DNA from: Couchioplanes azureus
GTDB lineage: Bacteria > Actinomycetota > Actinomycetes > Mycobacteriales > Micromonosporaceae
Direction: 5' to 3'
Assembly (NCBI RefSeq): GCF_014648355.1
Contig: NZ_BMQY01000003.1
Location: forward strand, 517,916 to 581,915
Length of the DNA: 64,000 bases
Within the stretch, counting starts at the first letter, position 1. Each line of letters begins with the position of its first letter. Of this stretch, positions 18,147 to 27,555 are shown piece after piece. Position numbers and translations under genes: made by a program. A model generated the notes under the pieces. That model was given only the letters and a program-made list of their open reading frames with translations, was not told the DNA's origin and made no database searches.

Positions 18147-18392
18147 AACCTATTGCAGATCGGCCCGGGCAACCATGACTTTCCGGCCCGGCCGCGGACA
18201 CCGAGGCCTCACCGAGCTCGTTGCCGCCGCGACAGGGGCGTCCCGCGGGGGAGGCGCTCCGCGGCGTGGGTCACCGCCCGGCGGGTGGTCGGCGCTCCCC
18301 CGTCTCGCCAGGGGCGGAGACGGGCTCAATTTCCCGGCCGGCGCGCCGATAGGGCCAAGGGGAGGAAGGCCACGACAGAAAGAAAGAGTCTG

Positions 18393-20012
18393 ATGCTTTC
18401 TCTTCTGGGACGCCTGCGGGTAGGCGCACGTCTCGTGATATGCCTCGGCACCGTGACGGCGCTGTTCCTCGCCGCCGGGATCGTGGGGTTCATCGCGTTG
18501 CGCGAGCAGGACCGCGCGGTGGCACACATGAAGGACATGCTGCTGCTGAGCCGCGCCGTCCAGGAGATCAAGTACTTCAACTCCGACGTGAGCGGCTGGC
18601 AGGTCGCCTACGCCTGGGAGGCTGCCCTCGGCGATCCCAAGGAGGCGGTCAAGCCCGAGGCGGTGAGCCGCGCCGGCTACCTGGAGGTCGTCGGGCGCCT
18701 GCGTACGCACCTGTCCGGCGTCGACACCTCGGCCATGACCGCCGAGGAGGCGAAGACCTTCCAGGCGATCCGCACCGACTGGGACGCGTTCCTCGAGATG
18801 GACGACACCATCGCGGCGATGTTCGCCGAGGGCACCCCGGCGTCGGTGAGCAAGGCCAACGAGACCATCGGCGGCGCCTCCTGGGACATCTACTTCCGGA
18901 TCCTGGAGAACACGCAGAAGCTCGTCGACAGCGCCCAGTCCCGCAGCGACGCCGCGGCCAAGGAGGCGACGGCCGCGTCCCGGACCGCCCAGATCCAGCT
19001 GGCCGTCGGCATGGGCGTGGCGCTGCTGCTGGCGGTGCCCCTGGTGTGGGCGACCCGGCGCAGCATCGTCGCGCCGCTGACCGCGGCGGTGGGCACGCTG
19101 AAGGCCGTCGCGGGCCGGGACCTGACCCGGCGGGTGGACACCGCGGCGATGGGCGGCGAGCTGCGCGACATGGGTACGGCGGTCAACGAGGCCGCGGACA
19201 CCCTGGGCGCGGCCGTCGCCCAGCTCAAGTCCGACGCCGCCCAGCTCTCGGAGGCGTCCCAGGCGCTGCGCGCGAGCACGGGCCTGATGGTCGCCGGCTC
19301 GGACGAGGCCGCCACCGGGGTCGCCAACGCGGCGTCCGCGGCGGAGGAGGTCAGCACCAACAGTCAGACGGTCGCCGCCGCCACCGAGGAGATGGAGGTG
19401 TCGATCCAGGAGATCAGCCACAGCGCCACCCAGGCGGCGACGGTGTCCGGCGAGGCGCTGAACGCGGCGAGCGTCGCGGGCGAGCGGGTGCGCCAGCTCA
19501 CCAGCTCGTCGTCGGAGATCGGCGCGGTCGTGAAGGTGATCAACGCGATCGCCCAGCAGACGAATCTGCTCGCCCTCAACGCCACCATCGAGGCCGCCCG
19601 CGCGGGTGAGCTGGGCAAGGGCTTCGCCGTGGTCGCCGGGGAGGTCAAGGACCTGGCTCAGGAGACCGCCCGGGCCACGGAGGACATCAGCAACCGGGTC
19701 CGCGCCATCCAGGAGGACAGCACCGGCGCCGCCGAGGTCATCGGCACGTTCCAGGGCGTCATCGAGCGGATCAACGAGTACGTGACCACGATCGCCAGCG
19801 CCGTCGACGAGCAGAGCGCCACGACGGCCGAGATGAGCCGCAACGTGTCCCAGACCGCCACCGGCTCGGCGCAGATCGCCGAACACGTGACCATGGTGGC
19901 CACCACGGTCCAGAACACCCACCACGCCGTGACCGCCAGCAGTACCACGATCGACGAGCTCACCCACATGGCCGAGCAGATGAACCGTACGGCGAGCACC
20001 TTCCAGGTCTGA
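18393..20012 (+). CDS. Methyl-accepting chemotaxis protein
   Basis: 539 residues. Membrane segment 1 (about 12-33) is followed by a ~150-residue extracellular four-helix-type sensor, membrane segment 2 (about 205-225), a HAMP domain, and a long cytoplasmic signalling coil. The conserved hairpin tip [20 protein letters not shown] is intact, so it should couple to CheW/CheA. No che genes are nearby, making it an orphan receptor. The ATG at 18393 follows an AGAAAGAG stretch; the longer upstream frame is not protein-like. A hairpin (CCCGTCT...AGACGGG) lies in the 286-base leader region, but I do not recognise a riboswitch there. Confidence 0.92.
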   Translation: MLSLLGRLRVGARLVICLGTVTALFLAAGIVGFIALREQDRAVAHMKDMLLLSRAVQEIKYFNSDVSGWQVAYAWEAALGDPKEAVKPEAVSRAGYLEVVGRLRTHLSGVDTSAMTAEEAKTFQAIRTDWDAFLEMDDTIAAMFAEGTPASVSKANETIGGASWDIYFRILENTQKLVDSAQSRSDAAAKEATAASRTAQIQLAVGMGVALLLAVPLVWATRRSIVAPLTAAVGTLKAVAGRDLTRRVDTAAMGGELRDMGTAVNEAADTLGAAVAQLKSDAAQLSEASQALRASTGLMVAGSDEAATGVANAASAAEEVSTNSQTVAAATEEMEVSIQEISHSATQAATVSGEALNAASVAGERVRQLTSSSSEIGAVVKVINAIAQQTNLLALNATIEAARAGELGKGFAVVAGEVKDLAQETARATEDISNRVRAIQEDSTGAAEVIGTFQGVIERINEYVTTIASAVDEQSATTAEMSRNVSQTATGSAQIAEHVTMVATTVQNTHHAVTASSTTIDELTHMAEQMNRTASTFQV

Positions 20013-20023
20013 CGCTCCCCGGG

Positions 20024-20551
20024 CTACGCCACCACTGCGGTGGCCGCGGACTCGACGGCGGCGCGCAGGCACTGGGCGAGGCCGATCGCCTGCAGGACGG
20101 ACAGCACGGGCGCGCGCAGCTCGAAGGCGAGGCTCTGCCGCGCGGCCAGCAGCCCGCCGCGGTTGCTCAGTTCGGCGACCGGCGTGCCGGCCTCGTCGGC
20201 CAGGGTGAACTGGCGTGCCGTCCAGCTTCCCTTGGTGGTCAGCACCCGGCCGTCGGGCAGCGACACGACGCCGGGGCCGGTCGGGCCGGTCCAGCCGCTG
20301 AACTTGAGGGAGAGCAGGAACTGCGACTGCGGGCCCATCAGCTCGTACTTGTTGCCCCAGAAGCCGGCCTGCGCGCCGGTGGCGAGCAGCGACTCGCCGG
20401 CCGCGTCCCGGATCTCGAAGCGCCGGCGCACGCCCCACGGCTCGCGGTGGATGGTGGCGACGGGCGCGCCGTCGGCCGTCGTGACGGTGGAGGTCGTGCC
20501 GAGGAAGGAGGCGTCCGGCAGGAGGAGGACTCCGGTGAAGGGCGCGTACAT
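20024..20551 (-). CDS. LURP-one/tubby-C-terminal-like fold protein
   Basis: 175 residues without a signal peptide. The alternating beta-strand pattern, with phrases such as FEIRDAAGESLLATG and FLLSLKFSGWTG, fits the LURP-one-related/tubby-like C-terminal barrel, a fold also seen in phospholipid scramblases. The final helix is hydrophobic and alanine-rich. No catalytic site is expected. It ends 11 bases from the stop of the convergent chemotaxis gene. The family call is from pattern recall and is moderately supported. Confidence 0.5.
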   Translation of the reverse strand: MYAPFTGVLLLPDASFLGTTSTVTTADGAPVATIHREPWGVRRRFEIRDAAGESLLATGAQAGFWGNKYELMGPQSQFLLSLKFSGWTGPTGPGVVSLPDGRVLTTKGSWTARQFTLADEAGTPVAELSNRGGLLAARQSLAFELRAPVLSVLQAIGLAQCLRAAVESAATAVVA

Positions 20552-20581
20552 CCTTCCATCCTCGCCAGCGGGCGCAAGCGG

Positions 20582-21397
20582 TCAGGATCGTGCGTCGAGC
20601 CATCCGCAGTCGGAGCAGACCTCGAAGCCGCGGAACTGGGCGAGGCGGCGGCGGGCACAGACCGGGCACGCCACCCGGTACCGCTCGGGGTGGTTGCCCG
20701 CCCGGCCCGCCGGGTGCACGACGGTGAAGAACATCCGGCGCTGCCAGGCGCCGTCGCCGGCATCCACGGCGAGCACGCCGGAGCGGCGCCGTACGTCGGC
20801 GCGGACCAGCACCCGGGTGGCCGCACCCGGCAGGGGCGGCACGAGCAGCAGCGGTGCCACCTCCGCGGGTTTGGCGTCCTCGACGCCGGAGATGACCGAC
20901 GCGTCCCGGCGGATCCCCTCGGTGCCGAACGGGCCCGCGGGGCCGAGCGGACCCGGCGGGCCGGGCGGCACGGGCCCCGCGAGCGGCAGGTCCAGGCACC
21001 AGGGCGGGCGGGGCCCGGGGTCGGACTGGCCCAGCCGGGTCCGGAAGAGCACCCAGAGACCCAGCGTCTCCGCGCCGATCAGGCCGACCTTCACGTCGGC
21101 GCCGCGCTCGTCGTTGAGGCCCTGCACCCGCGGGCCCCACTTCGTCACCCGCTGCGCCGCCGCGACCGCGATCCCGATGCCGGGATACAGCACGTCCGCG
21201 ACCGCCACGGTGAACCGCCACAGCGCGCCCCGCGCGACCCCGCCGGTGATCGGCTCGCACCCGGCGGCGGCCCACTCGGAGACCCGGCGCTGCTGCGGGC
21301 GGTCCGGCAGCTGCGGGCGCCGCGGCAGCGGGATCCCGCCGGGCGGCTCGAACCAGGACGGTCGCTCGTTCGGGATGTCGCGGTGGCCGGAGCGCAT
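20582..21397 (-). CDS. Hypothetical protein with C-terminal zinc ribbon
   Basis: 271 residues from ATG 21397. The centre has a Pro/Gly/Leu-rich linker (GPVPPGPPGPLGPAGPFG), and the C-terminus carries CPVC and CSDC pairs about 17 residues apart, a zinc-ribbon arrangement. A hydrophobic stretch at about 65-85 may be membrane-associated. The remainder is not recognisable to me. It lies 30 bases upstream of the LURP-like gene on the same strand and may be co-transcribed with it. Confidence 0.6.
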   Translation of the reverse strand: MRSGHRDIPNERPSWFEPPGGIPLPRRPQLPDRPQQRRVSEWAAAGCEPITGGVARGALWRFTVAVADVLYPGIGIAVAAAQRVTKWGPRVQGLNDERGADVKVGLIGAETLGLWVLFRTRLGQSDPGPRPPWCLDLPLAGPVPPGPPGPLGPAGPFGTEGIRRDASVISGVEDAKPAEVAPLLLVPPLPGAATRVLVRADVRRRSGVLAVDAGDGAWQRRMFFTVVHPAGRAGNHPERYRVACPVCARRRLAQFRGFEVCSDCGWLDARS

Positions 21398-21544
21398 TGA
21401 CACATGCTGACACCGCGCCCATGCCGCGGCCACCCGCCGTGCGGCGCACCGATCCCCGGGAAATCGCTCCTGAGCTGGGCATTGCCCGAATTCGCCGGGG
21501 GCGGCGGGTACTCCTTCCGGGTAACCCGCCGCCTGCCGTCGAGA

Positions 21545-22744
21545 TCAGAAGCCGCCGGTGTAGAGCAGGCGGTTGGGCGAGCCGGAGCCGGGGCTCGTCA
21601 CCACGCCCGTGGTCGCCGCGCCCACGATGGCCGAGTGCACCTCGGCCGACGTCGCGGTCGCGTGGGTGGCCAGGTAGAGGGCGGCCGCCCCGGCGACGTG
21701 CGGCGCCGCCATCGACGTGCCGCTGATCGTGTTGGCGGCGGTGTCGTTGGTCGCCCACGCCGAGGTGATGCCGATGCCCGGCGCGAAGAGGTCGACGCAG
21801 GTGCCGCGGTTGGCCCAGTTGGCCTTGCGGTCGTTGGTGTCCACGGCGGACACCGTCAGAGCGGTCGGCACGCGGGCCGGCGACTGGGTGCACGCGTCGA
21901 GGGCGATGAGGCCGAACAGCCCGTTTCCGGCGGCGATCGAGTACGTCACGCCGGAGGCGATCGACCGGCTCACCGCGTTGTCGAGCGCGGTGTCCGCCCC
22001 GCCGCCGAGGCTCATGTTGGCCACCGCGGGCTTCTGCGCGTTGGCGGTCACCCAGTCGATGCCCGCGACGACCTGCGCGGTGGTGCCGCTGCCCTGGCAG
22101 TTGAGCACGCGGACCGCGACGAGCCGCACGCTCTTGGCGACGCCGTACGAGGTGCCGCCCACGGTACCCGCCACGTGCGTGCCGTGGCCGTGGCAGTCGT
22201 CGGCCGTGCCGCCGTCGACGGCGTCGAACCCGCTCGTCGCCCGGCCGCCGAAGTCGCGGTGGGTCGTGCGGATGCCGGTGTCCACGATGTACGCGTGCAC
22301 GTTCGCGGCGCCGGTCGAGTAGGTGTACGCCTGGTTCAGCGGCCGGTTGCGCTGGTCGATGCGGTCCAGCCCGTACGACGGCGGGTTGGTCTGGGTGTCG
22401 CTGGCCCGGTGGACCACGTCGGCCTGCACGTAGGCGACCGCGGGGTCGGCGGCCATGCGCCGCGCCTGCTGGGCGCTCATCGTCGCGGCGAAGCCGCGCA
22501 GGGCGTGCGAGTACGTCTGCCGTACCGTGCCACCGTGCCGGTTCGCGAGGATGCTCGCCTGCCCGGCGACCGGCGACCGGTCCTCTTCGAGAACCACGAC
22601 GTAGCTGTTCGGGACGACCTCGGCGCCGGCGGCGACGAGGACGGGCTGCTCGGCGGGCGCCGCGGTGGCGGGCGCCGACAGGCCGAGGGTGGTCAGGGCG
22701 ACGGCCGCAGTTGCCGCGATCGTCCACCGCACCGATGTCTGCAT
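21545..22744 (-). CDS. Secreted subtilisin-family serine peptidase (S8, proteinase K-like)
   Basis: 399 residues: signal peptide to about residue 30, an I9-type propeptide inhibitor (SYVVVLEEDRS... to about 115), then the catalytic domain. The triad is complete: Asp155 in VDTGI, His187 in GHGTHVAGT, Ser344 in GTSMAAPHVAG, with oxyanion Asn274 in IAAGN. A short insertion follows AAGN compared with typical proteinase K homologues. A ribosome binding site (GGGAGG) precedes the ATG. The upstream region carries the element shared with the M14 carboxypeptidase gene. Confidence 0.93.
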   Translation of the reverse strand: MQTSVRWTIAATAAVALTTLGLSAPATAAPAEQPVLVAAGAEVVPNSYVVVLEEDRSPVAGQASILANRHGGTVRQTYSHALRGFAATMSAQQARRMAADPAVAYVQADVVHRASDTQTNPPSYGLDRIDQRNRPLNQAYTYSTGAANVHAYIVDTGIRTTHRDFGGRATSGFDAVDGGTADDCHGHGTHVAGTVGGTSYGVAKSVRLVAVRVLNCQGSGTTAQVVAGIDWVTANAQKPAVANMSLGGGADTALDNAVSRSIASGVTYSIAAGNGLFGLIALDACTQSPARVPTALTVSAVDTNDRKANWANRGTCVDLFAPGIGITSAWATNDTAANTISGTSMAAPHVAGAAALYLATHATATSAEVHSAIVGAATTGVVTSPGSGSPNRLLYTGGF

Positions 22745-22796
22745 GAACGCCTCCCGATGGTGACGGGTTGACTGCGTTCCGTGAACGTAACAGTTG

Positions 22797-22818
22797 CATC
22801 GATGATTGAAAATGTTTC
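22797..22818 (-). promoter_or_regulatory. Shared upstream element of secreted peptidase genes, copy 2
   Basis: CATCGATGATTG-N3-ATGTT-N1-C on the + strand, 52 bases from the S8 peptidase start codon. See the copy at 18125-18146 for the comparison. Confidence 0.5.
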
Positions 22819-22834
22819 GGAGACAACCGACTTT

Positions 22835-23794
22835 TCAGTCCGTCTCGGCCGGTCCTTCGAGGCCGGCGCGCTCGTCACGCTCCGCCCACTCCAGCAAGGG
22901 ACGCAGGTCATAAGCCTTGTCGTCGATCGCGGCGTGCAGGTCGCCGAGCTCCGCGAAGCGCGCCGGAACCGTGACGATCGTGAAGTCGTCCGGCTCGGCA
23001 TCGTCGATCTCGTTCCACCGGATCGGCGTGGAGACCGTGCCGCGCTGGTTGCCGCGCACCGAGTACGCGCTCGCGATGGTGTGGTCCCGGGCGTTCTGGT
23101 TGTAGTCGACGAAGAGCTTGCCGGGATCCCGGTCCTTGCGCCACCACGTCGTCGTGACGTCGCCGGGGGCGCGGCGCTCCACCTCGCGGGCGAACGCGAG
23201 CGCCGCCCGGCGGACGTCACCGAAGCCGTACTCGGGCTTGATCCGGACGTAGACGTGCAGGCCCCGGCCGCCGGAGGTCTTCGGGTAGCCCGTGATCCCG
23301 AGCTCGTCGAGGACCTCGTGGGCGACGTGCGCGACCCGCCGTACGGTCGCGAAGTCGCAGTCGGGCATCGGGTCCAGGTCGATACGCCACTCGTCGGGCC
23401 GCTCGGTGTCGGCGCGCCGGGAGTTCCACGGGTGGAACTCGACCGTGGACATCTGCACCGCCCAGACGACGTCGCCGAGCTGGGTCACGCACAGCTCGTC
23501 GGCGTGCCGGTGGTAGCGCGGAAACGTGACCCGGACGGTCTGCAGCCACGGCGGGGCGCCGTGCGGCACCCGCTTCTGGTGCACCTTCTCACCCGCGAGC
23601 CCGTCCGGGAAGCGGTGCAGCATGCACGGGCGTTCCCGCAGCGCCCGGACGATGCCGTCGCCGACGCTCAGGTAGTAGTGGACGAGGTCGAGCTTGGTCA
23701 GGCCGAGCTCGGGGAAGTACACGCGGCCGGGATTCGAGATCCGTACCGTGTGCTCCCCCGCCTCGACCTCCACCGCGGGCGGCTTCGTGGCCAT
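22835..23794 (-). CDS. LigD-type primase-polymerase (stand-alone PolDom)
   Basis: 319 residues with the archaeo-eukaryotic primase motifs of LigD polymerase domains: the metal-binding DLDP in WRIDLDPMPD, then SGGRGLHVYVRIK, and KLFVDYNQN. An early GRVYFPELGLTKLDL is also typical. The domain fills gaps and adds nucleotides during non-homologous end joining. No ligase or phosphoesterase domain is fused, and neither Ku nor an ATP-dependent ligase is in this window, so partners must be encoded elsewhere. TACGTT seven bases before the ATG suggests a leaderless mRNA. Confidence 0.88.
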   Translation of the reverse strand: MATKPPAVEVEAGEHTVRISNPGRVYFPELGLTKLDLVHYYLSVGDGIVRALRERPCMLHRFPDGLAGEKVHQKRVPHGAPPWLQTVRVTFPRYHRHADELCVTQLGDVVWAVQMSTVEFHPWNSRRADTERPDEWRIDLDPMPDCDFATVRRVAHVAHEVLDELGITGYPKTSGGRGLHVYVRIKPEYGFGDVRRAALAFAREVERRAPGDVTTTWWRKDRDPGKLFVDYNQNARDHTIASAYSVRGNQRGTVSTPIRWNEIDDAEPDDFTIVTVPARFAELGDLHAAIDDKAYDLRPLLEWAERDERAGLEGPAETD

Positions 23795-23801
23795 GGATCA
23801 C

Positions 23802-23807
23802 AACGTA
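23802..23807 (-). promoter_or_regulatory. -10 box (TACGTT) for leaderless LigD-like transcript
   Basis: On the minus strand TACGTT is followed by seven bases and ATG at 23794. It lies in the 18-base gap after the diguanylate cyclase stop. Confidence 0.45.
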
Positions 23808-23812
23808 GCGGC

Positions 23813-25645
23813 TCAGTCCTCGGCGCGGTGGCGGCCCACGTGAACCAGGTGGCGCTGCTCCGGGATCGCCGCCTTGCGACCCCCGCCCAGGTGCTTGATC
23901 TCGTACATCGCGTGGTCCGCGGCGCGCAGCGCCTGGTCGGGGTCGTCCGCCGCGTTCGCCACGTGGACACCGACGCTCGCGCCGATGGTCACCTCGTTGC
24001 CCTGGACGTAGAACGGCCGCTCGATCGCCAGGCGCACCCGGGTGCTCATCGCGTCGGCGTCCGCGCGGTTGGTGATGCCGGGCATGAGCACCACGAACTC
24101 GTCACCGCCGACCCGGGAGAGCACGTCCTGCTCGCGTACGCACGAGCCGAGCCGGTCGGCGACCTGGCGCAGCAGCTCGTCGCCCGCCTCGTGGCCGTGG
24201 GCGTCGTTGACCGGCTTGAAGCCGTCCAGGTCGACGAAGAGCACCGCCACCGGCTCCTGCCGCAGCGACGAGCCGAGGGCGTCCTGCATGCGGCGGCGGT
24301 TGGGCAGCCCGGTGAGCGCGTCGTGCTGCGCCTCGTGGGCCAGCCGCTCCTGGAAGGCGCGGGTCTCGGAGACGTCGCGGGCGTTGATCACGATGCCGTT
24401 CAGGGCCGGGTTGTGCATCTGGTTGGAGGCGGTGAACTCGAACCAGGTGGACTTGCCGGCGGCGTTGAGGACGCGCGTCTGCAGGCGCAGCACGCTGTCC
24501 CGGTCGTCGAACAGCCGGCCGAAGGCCTCCATCATGCGCGGCCGGTCCTCGGGGTGGACCAGCTCGAAGACGCTGTGGCCCTGCAGCGAGCCCGGCGGGA
24601 AGTGCAGCACCGACGCCGCGCTCGGGCTGGAGTACGAGAGCCGCCCGTCCGCGTCGAGCACGGCCACCATGTCGGGTGCGTGCTGGAACAGGGCCTGGAA
24701 CTTCTCGTCGGCACGCCGGCGCTGCACCTGGGTGCGGTAGCCGAGGATGGAGATGCCCACCGCGCCGATCAGCAGCATCGCGAGCAGGGTCAGGTTGATC
24801 GTCTGGCTGCGGCGGTGGACCGCGCCGTCGAAGGAGGCGGTCGTCTGCGTGCGGACGTACGCCCAGCCGCCCGGCAGGACGTCGCCGGAGACCACGATGG
24901 CGATCATCTCGACCCGGTCGAGCTCGTACTCCGCGAAGGTGGAGCCGGACGCGTTCGCCCGGGCCGCCGCCACGATCGCCGGGTCCACCCGGGTGCCGAT
25001 CCGGCCGGCCTCGCTGCTGATGCCGACCACGCCGGCCGGGTCGACGATCAGCGTCGTGTGCGACGCCGACTTCAGCTTCGCGGTGTACGCCTGCAGCGAC
25101 GTACCGGCGAGCTTGGTGTAACCGATGAGCAGCGCCACGGGCGCGCCGCCGACCTCGATCGGCACCGCGACGGCCTGGAGCGCCACGGGCACGCCCTTGG
25201 CGTCGGTGACGCTCATGACCGGCGAGAAGCCGGGCTTGCCGTTCATCAGCAGGTCGCGCATGACCTGGTAACCGGGGTCGGCGGCATCGGGCAGCGGATT
25301 GCTGCGCGTGGCGTTGATCAGCGCACCGTCGAGGGAGGTGAGCGCCGCGCCGTACGGGAACAGCGCGGACTTCTTGACGTACCCCTCGAGGACCTTGCGG
25401 TCGGCGGCCTGGCCCGGCGCCAGGGTGAAGGGGTGACGCGCGGCGAACTCGCTGAGCTCCTTGGCCGACAACAGCTGCATCGACCCGGCCAGCGTGGCGT
25501 TGTTGACCGCCAGTGCCTGGGAGTCGGCGCGGTGCACCGTGTCGGCCGCACGCAGCGCCGAACGGTTCACCAGTACGCCGACGATGCCGACGGCCACCAG
25601 CAGCAGCACGCTGACAACCACGGCGATCCAGTTGCGCAGCCGCAT
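23813..25645 (-). CDS. Membrane diguanylate cyclase with extracellular sensor and PAS domain
   Basis: 610 residues from ATG 25645, preceded by AGGAGG. Segments: membrane helix about 5-27, a ~250-residue extracellular Cache-like sensor, membrane helix about 282-302, PAS domain about 313-430, GGDEF domain to the end. The active site GGDEF (513-517) and the inhibitory site RxxD (504-507) are both intact, so this should make cyclic-di-GMP from two GTP with product inhibition. The open frame continues far upstream without stops, but the codon pattern and ribosome binding site fix the start. Confidence 0.92.
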   Translation of the reverse strand: MRLRNWIAVVVSVLLLVAVGIVGVLVNRSALRAADTVHRADSQALAVNNATLAGSMQLLSAKELSEFAARHPFTLAPGQAADRKVLEGYVKKSALFPYGAALTSLDGALINATRSNPLPDAADPGYQVMRDLLMNGKPGFSPVMSVTDAKGVPVALQAVAVPIEVGGAPVALLIGYTKLAGTSLQAYTAKLKSASHTTLIVDPAGVVGISSEAGRIGTRVDPAIVAAARANASGSTFAEYELDRVEMIAIVVSGDVLPGGWAYVRTQTTASFDGAVHRRSQTINLTLLAMLLIGAVGISILGYRTQVQRRRADEKFQALFQHAPDMVAVLDADGRLSYSSPSAASVLHFPPGSLQGHSVFELVHPEDRPRMMEAFGRLFDDRDSVLRLQTRVLNAAGKSTWFEFTASNQMHNPALNGIVINARDVSETRAFQERLAHEAQHDALTGLPNRRRMQDALGSSLRQEPVAVLFVDLDGFKPVNDAHGHEAGDELLRQVADRLGSCVREQDVLSRVGGDEFVVLMPGITNRADADAMSTRVRLAIERPFYVQGNEVTIGASVGVHVANAADDPDQALRAADHAMYEIKHLGGGRKAAIPEQRHLVHVGRHRAED

Positions 25646-25764
25646 CGAATGCCTCCTCGCCGGAAGACAATCGGGCGCGGTGCGGCCGACTTGATGAAAT
25701 CTGCCCGCCAGGTTTCCGTCCGGTAGCAGAGTCACACCCGACCCAGCGGCATCTCCTGCCCCAC

Positions 25765-26346
25765 TCAGCCGCGCCTGCCTCGCCAGGGTGGCGGCTGGCC
25801 CTGCAACCACCATTGCAGCGACCGGGTGATCTGCGGCAGGACGAGATAGGTCATGAGCGGGGTCAGGCACAGCGTCGTCGCCAGCGTACGGACGACCACG
25901 TGCTGCTCCTCCAGGGCCGGGCCCAGGGTGACCGCGGCCAGCAGGGCGAGCGGGAAGAACCCGATCCAGATCGTCACGGCCTGCTTCCACCGCGGCGGGG
26001 CGGCGGGCGGCGGGGTCAGGTCGTCCACCGAGAGCTCGCGCGGCGGGTCGAACCAGCCCTCGATGCCCGTACGCTTCTCCACCCGGGTGTGCTCGACCAT
26101 GCCCTGCGCCGACGACAGCCACCACCGGCGCTGCGGCGAGTCCTCCCACGCGTGCAGCGCGTCCGCGTCGGCGAACCGGTAGAGCATGTGCCAGTCCGTC
26201 GAGCCCACCACCGGGCGGACCCAGCCGACGCCGAGGAAGCCCGGGAAGTGCTCGGCCAGCGTCACGCCCGCCCGCACCCACGCGAGCATCTCGGCGTTGC
26301 GCGACGGGTCGGCCTTCCGCGTGATCGCCACGGTGACGGTCTCCAT
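25765..26346 (-). CDS. Antibiotic-biosynthesis-monooxygenase-fold protein fused to membrane segments
   Basis: 193 residues. The first ~100 form an ABM-type ferredoxin-like domain (METVTVAITRKADPSRNAEM, then WHMLYRFADADALHAWE). The rest has two hydrophobic spans (IWIGFFPLALLAAVTLGPAL and an adjoining TLATTLCLTPLMTYLVL), so the domain is tethered at the membrane. Such fusions are known but uncharacterised. It is divergent from the YCF48-like gene, with starts 70 bases apart. No cofactor motif is seen, and the monooxygenase activity suggested by the fold name is not implied. Confidence 0.72.
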   Translation of the reverse strand: METVTVAITRKADPSRNAEMLAWVRAGVTLAEHFPGFLGVGWVRPVVGSTDWHMLYRFADADALHAWEDSPQRRWWLSSAQGMVEHTRVEKRTGIEGWFDPPRELSVDDLTPPPAAPPRWKQAVTIWIGFFPLALLAAVTLGPALEEQHVVVRTLATTLCLTPLMTYLVLPQITRSLQWWLQGQPPPWRGRRG

Positions 26347-26403
26347 GCCCCCATCCTGGCCGCCCCGGCCCGCCTCGGGGGCGGCGATCGGACATCCGGG
26401 GAG

Positions 26404-26409
26404 TAGTTT
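26404..26409 (+). promoter_or_regulatory. -10 box (TAGTTT) before the YCF48-like gene
   Basis: TAGTTT with seven bases to the ATG at 26417, consistent with a leaderless mRNA. Confidence 0.4.
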
Positions 26410-26416
26410 CGCGGGC

Positions 26417-27460
26417 ATGATTCGAAAGCTTTCGATGGCTGTCCTGGGCCTGGCCACCCTCGTCGGCACCAGCGGCTTCAGCTCCGGCGCCCCGGCGCCG
26501 TCGTGGCAGCTCTCCGAGACGGGCGTCACCGCCCGCTTGCGCGGCCTGGCCCCGGTCAGCGCCTCGGTGGCCTGGGTGGCGGGTTCCGGCGGCACCGTCC
26601 TGCGTACGGTCGACGGCGCGCGTACCTGGCGGCGCGTCGACCCGCCGGGCACGGCCGACCTGCAGTTCCGCGACATCGAGGCCTTCGACGCGGACCACGC
26701 GGTGGCGCTGACCATCGGCGAGGGCGAGCAGTCCCGCCTGTACGCCACCGGCGACGGCGGCGCCACCTGGACCGAGACCTTCCGCAACGACGACCCGGCG
26801 GCGTTCTACGACTGCGTGACCTTCCTCGACCGGCACCACGGCCTGGCCCTGTCGGACCCGGTCGGCGGGAAGTTCCGGATCCTGGCGACGGCCGACGGCG
26901 GCCGCACCTGGCAGGTGCGCTCCGGGGTGGGCATGCCGGTCGCGCTGCCCGGCGAGTTCGCCTTCGCGGCGAGCGGCACGTGCCTGGTCACCGCGGACCG
27001 GCGGGGCGGGAGCCGGGCGTGGTTCGCCACCGGCGGCGCCGAGCGTGCCCGCGTCTTCTCGACGGCCGACGGCGGCCACACCTGGCAGGTCACCGACAGC
27101 GGGATCCCGAGCGGACCCAGCGCGGGCGTCTACAGCCTGGCGTTCCGCGACCCGTGGCACGGCGTCGCGGTGGGCGGCGACTACGCCGCGCCGGAGCCGG
27201 CGCCGGACGCGGCGGCGACCACCCGCGACGGCGGGCGGACCTGGACGCCGTCGCGCGCGGAGCCGGGCGAGTACCGCTCCGGGGCGGCCTGGGCGCACGG
27301 CGCGACGGTGCTGGCGGTGGGCCCGACCGGCAGCGATCTCAGCCGCGACGGCGGGCGCACGTGGACGGAGTTCGACGGGGGCAGCTTCGACGCGGTGCGG
27401 TGCGGGGGCGGCGCGTGCTGGGCCTCGGGCGAACAGGGCCGGGTGGCCCGGCTGCGCTGA
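26417..27460 (+). CDS. Secreted YCF48/BNR-type beta-propeller protein
   Basis: 347 residues with an N-terminal export signal and repeated blades carrying the sialidase-like Asp-box pattern (TVDGARTWRRV, TGDGGATWTET, TADGGRTWQVR, TADGGHTWQVT, TRDGGRTWTPS, SRDGGRTWTEF). This is the YCF48/photosystem II stability factor-like family, in non-photosynthetic bacteria usually annotated as an oxidoreductase-like or glycosyl-hydrolase-like propeller. No catalytic residues are identifiable, so a binding or scaffold role is more likely. It stands 95 bases before the desaturase gene on the same strand. Confidence 0.8.
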   Translation: MIRKLSMAVLGLATLVGTSGFSSGAPAPSWQLSETGVTARLRGLAPVSASVAWVAGSGGTVLRTVDGARTWRRVDPPGTADLQFRDIEAFDADHAVALTIGEGEQSRLYATGDGGATWTETFRNDDPAAFYDCVTFLDRHHGLALSDPVGGKFRILATADGGRTWQVRSGVGMPVALPGEFAFAASGTCLVTADRRGGSRAWFATGGAERARVFSTADGGHTWQVTDSGIPSGPSAGVYSLAFRDPWHGVAVGGDYAAPEPAPDAAATTRDGGRTWTPSRAEPGEYRSGAAWAHGATVLAVGPTGSDLSRDGGRTWTEFDGGSFDAVRCGGGACWASGEQGRVARLR

Positions 27461-27555
27461 CCGGTCCACCCGGTACCGCCGGTAGGGACAACCCCACCGG
27501 CGGTTCGGGGGTCTGCACTCCTGACTCGGGGCCCGCGCTTCGGAAGCCTGGACCC

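Noticed and set aside
18107-18392. Cyclic-di-GMP riboswitch before the chemotaxis receptor
   Set aside because: A hairpin exists (CCCGTCT...AGACGGG), but the conserved GEMM core sequences are not present.
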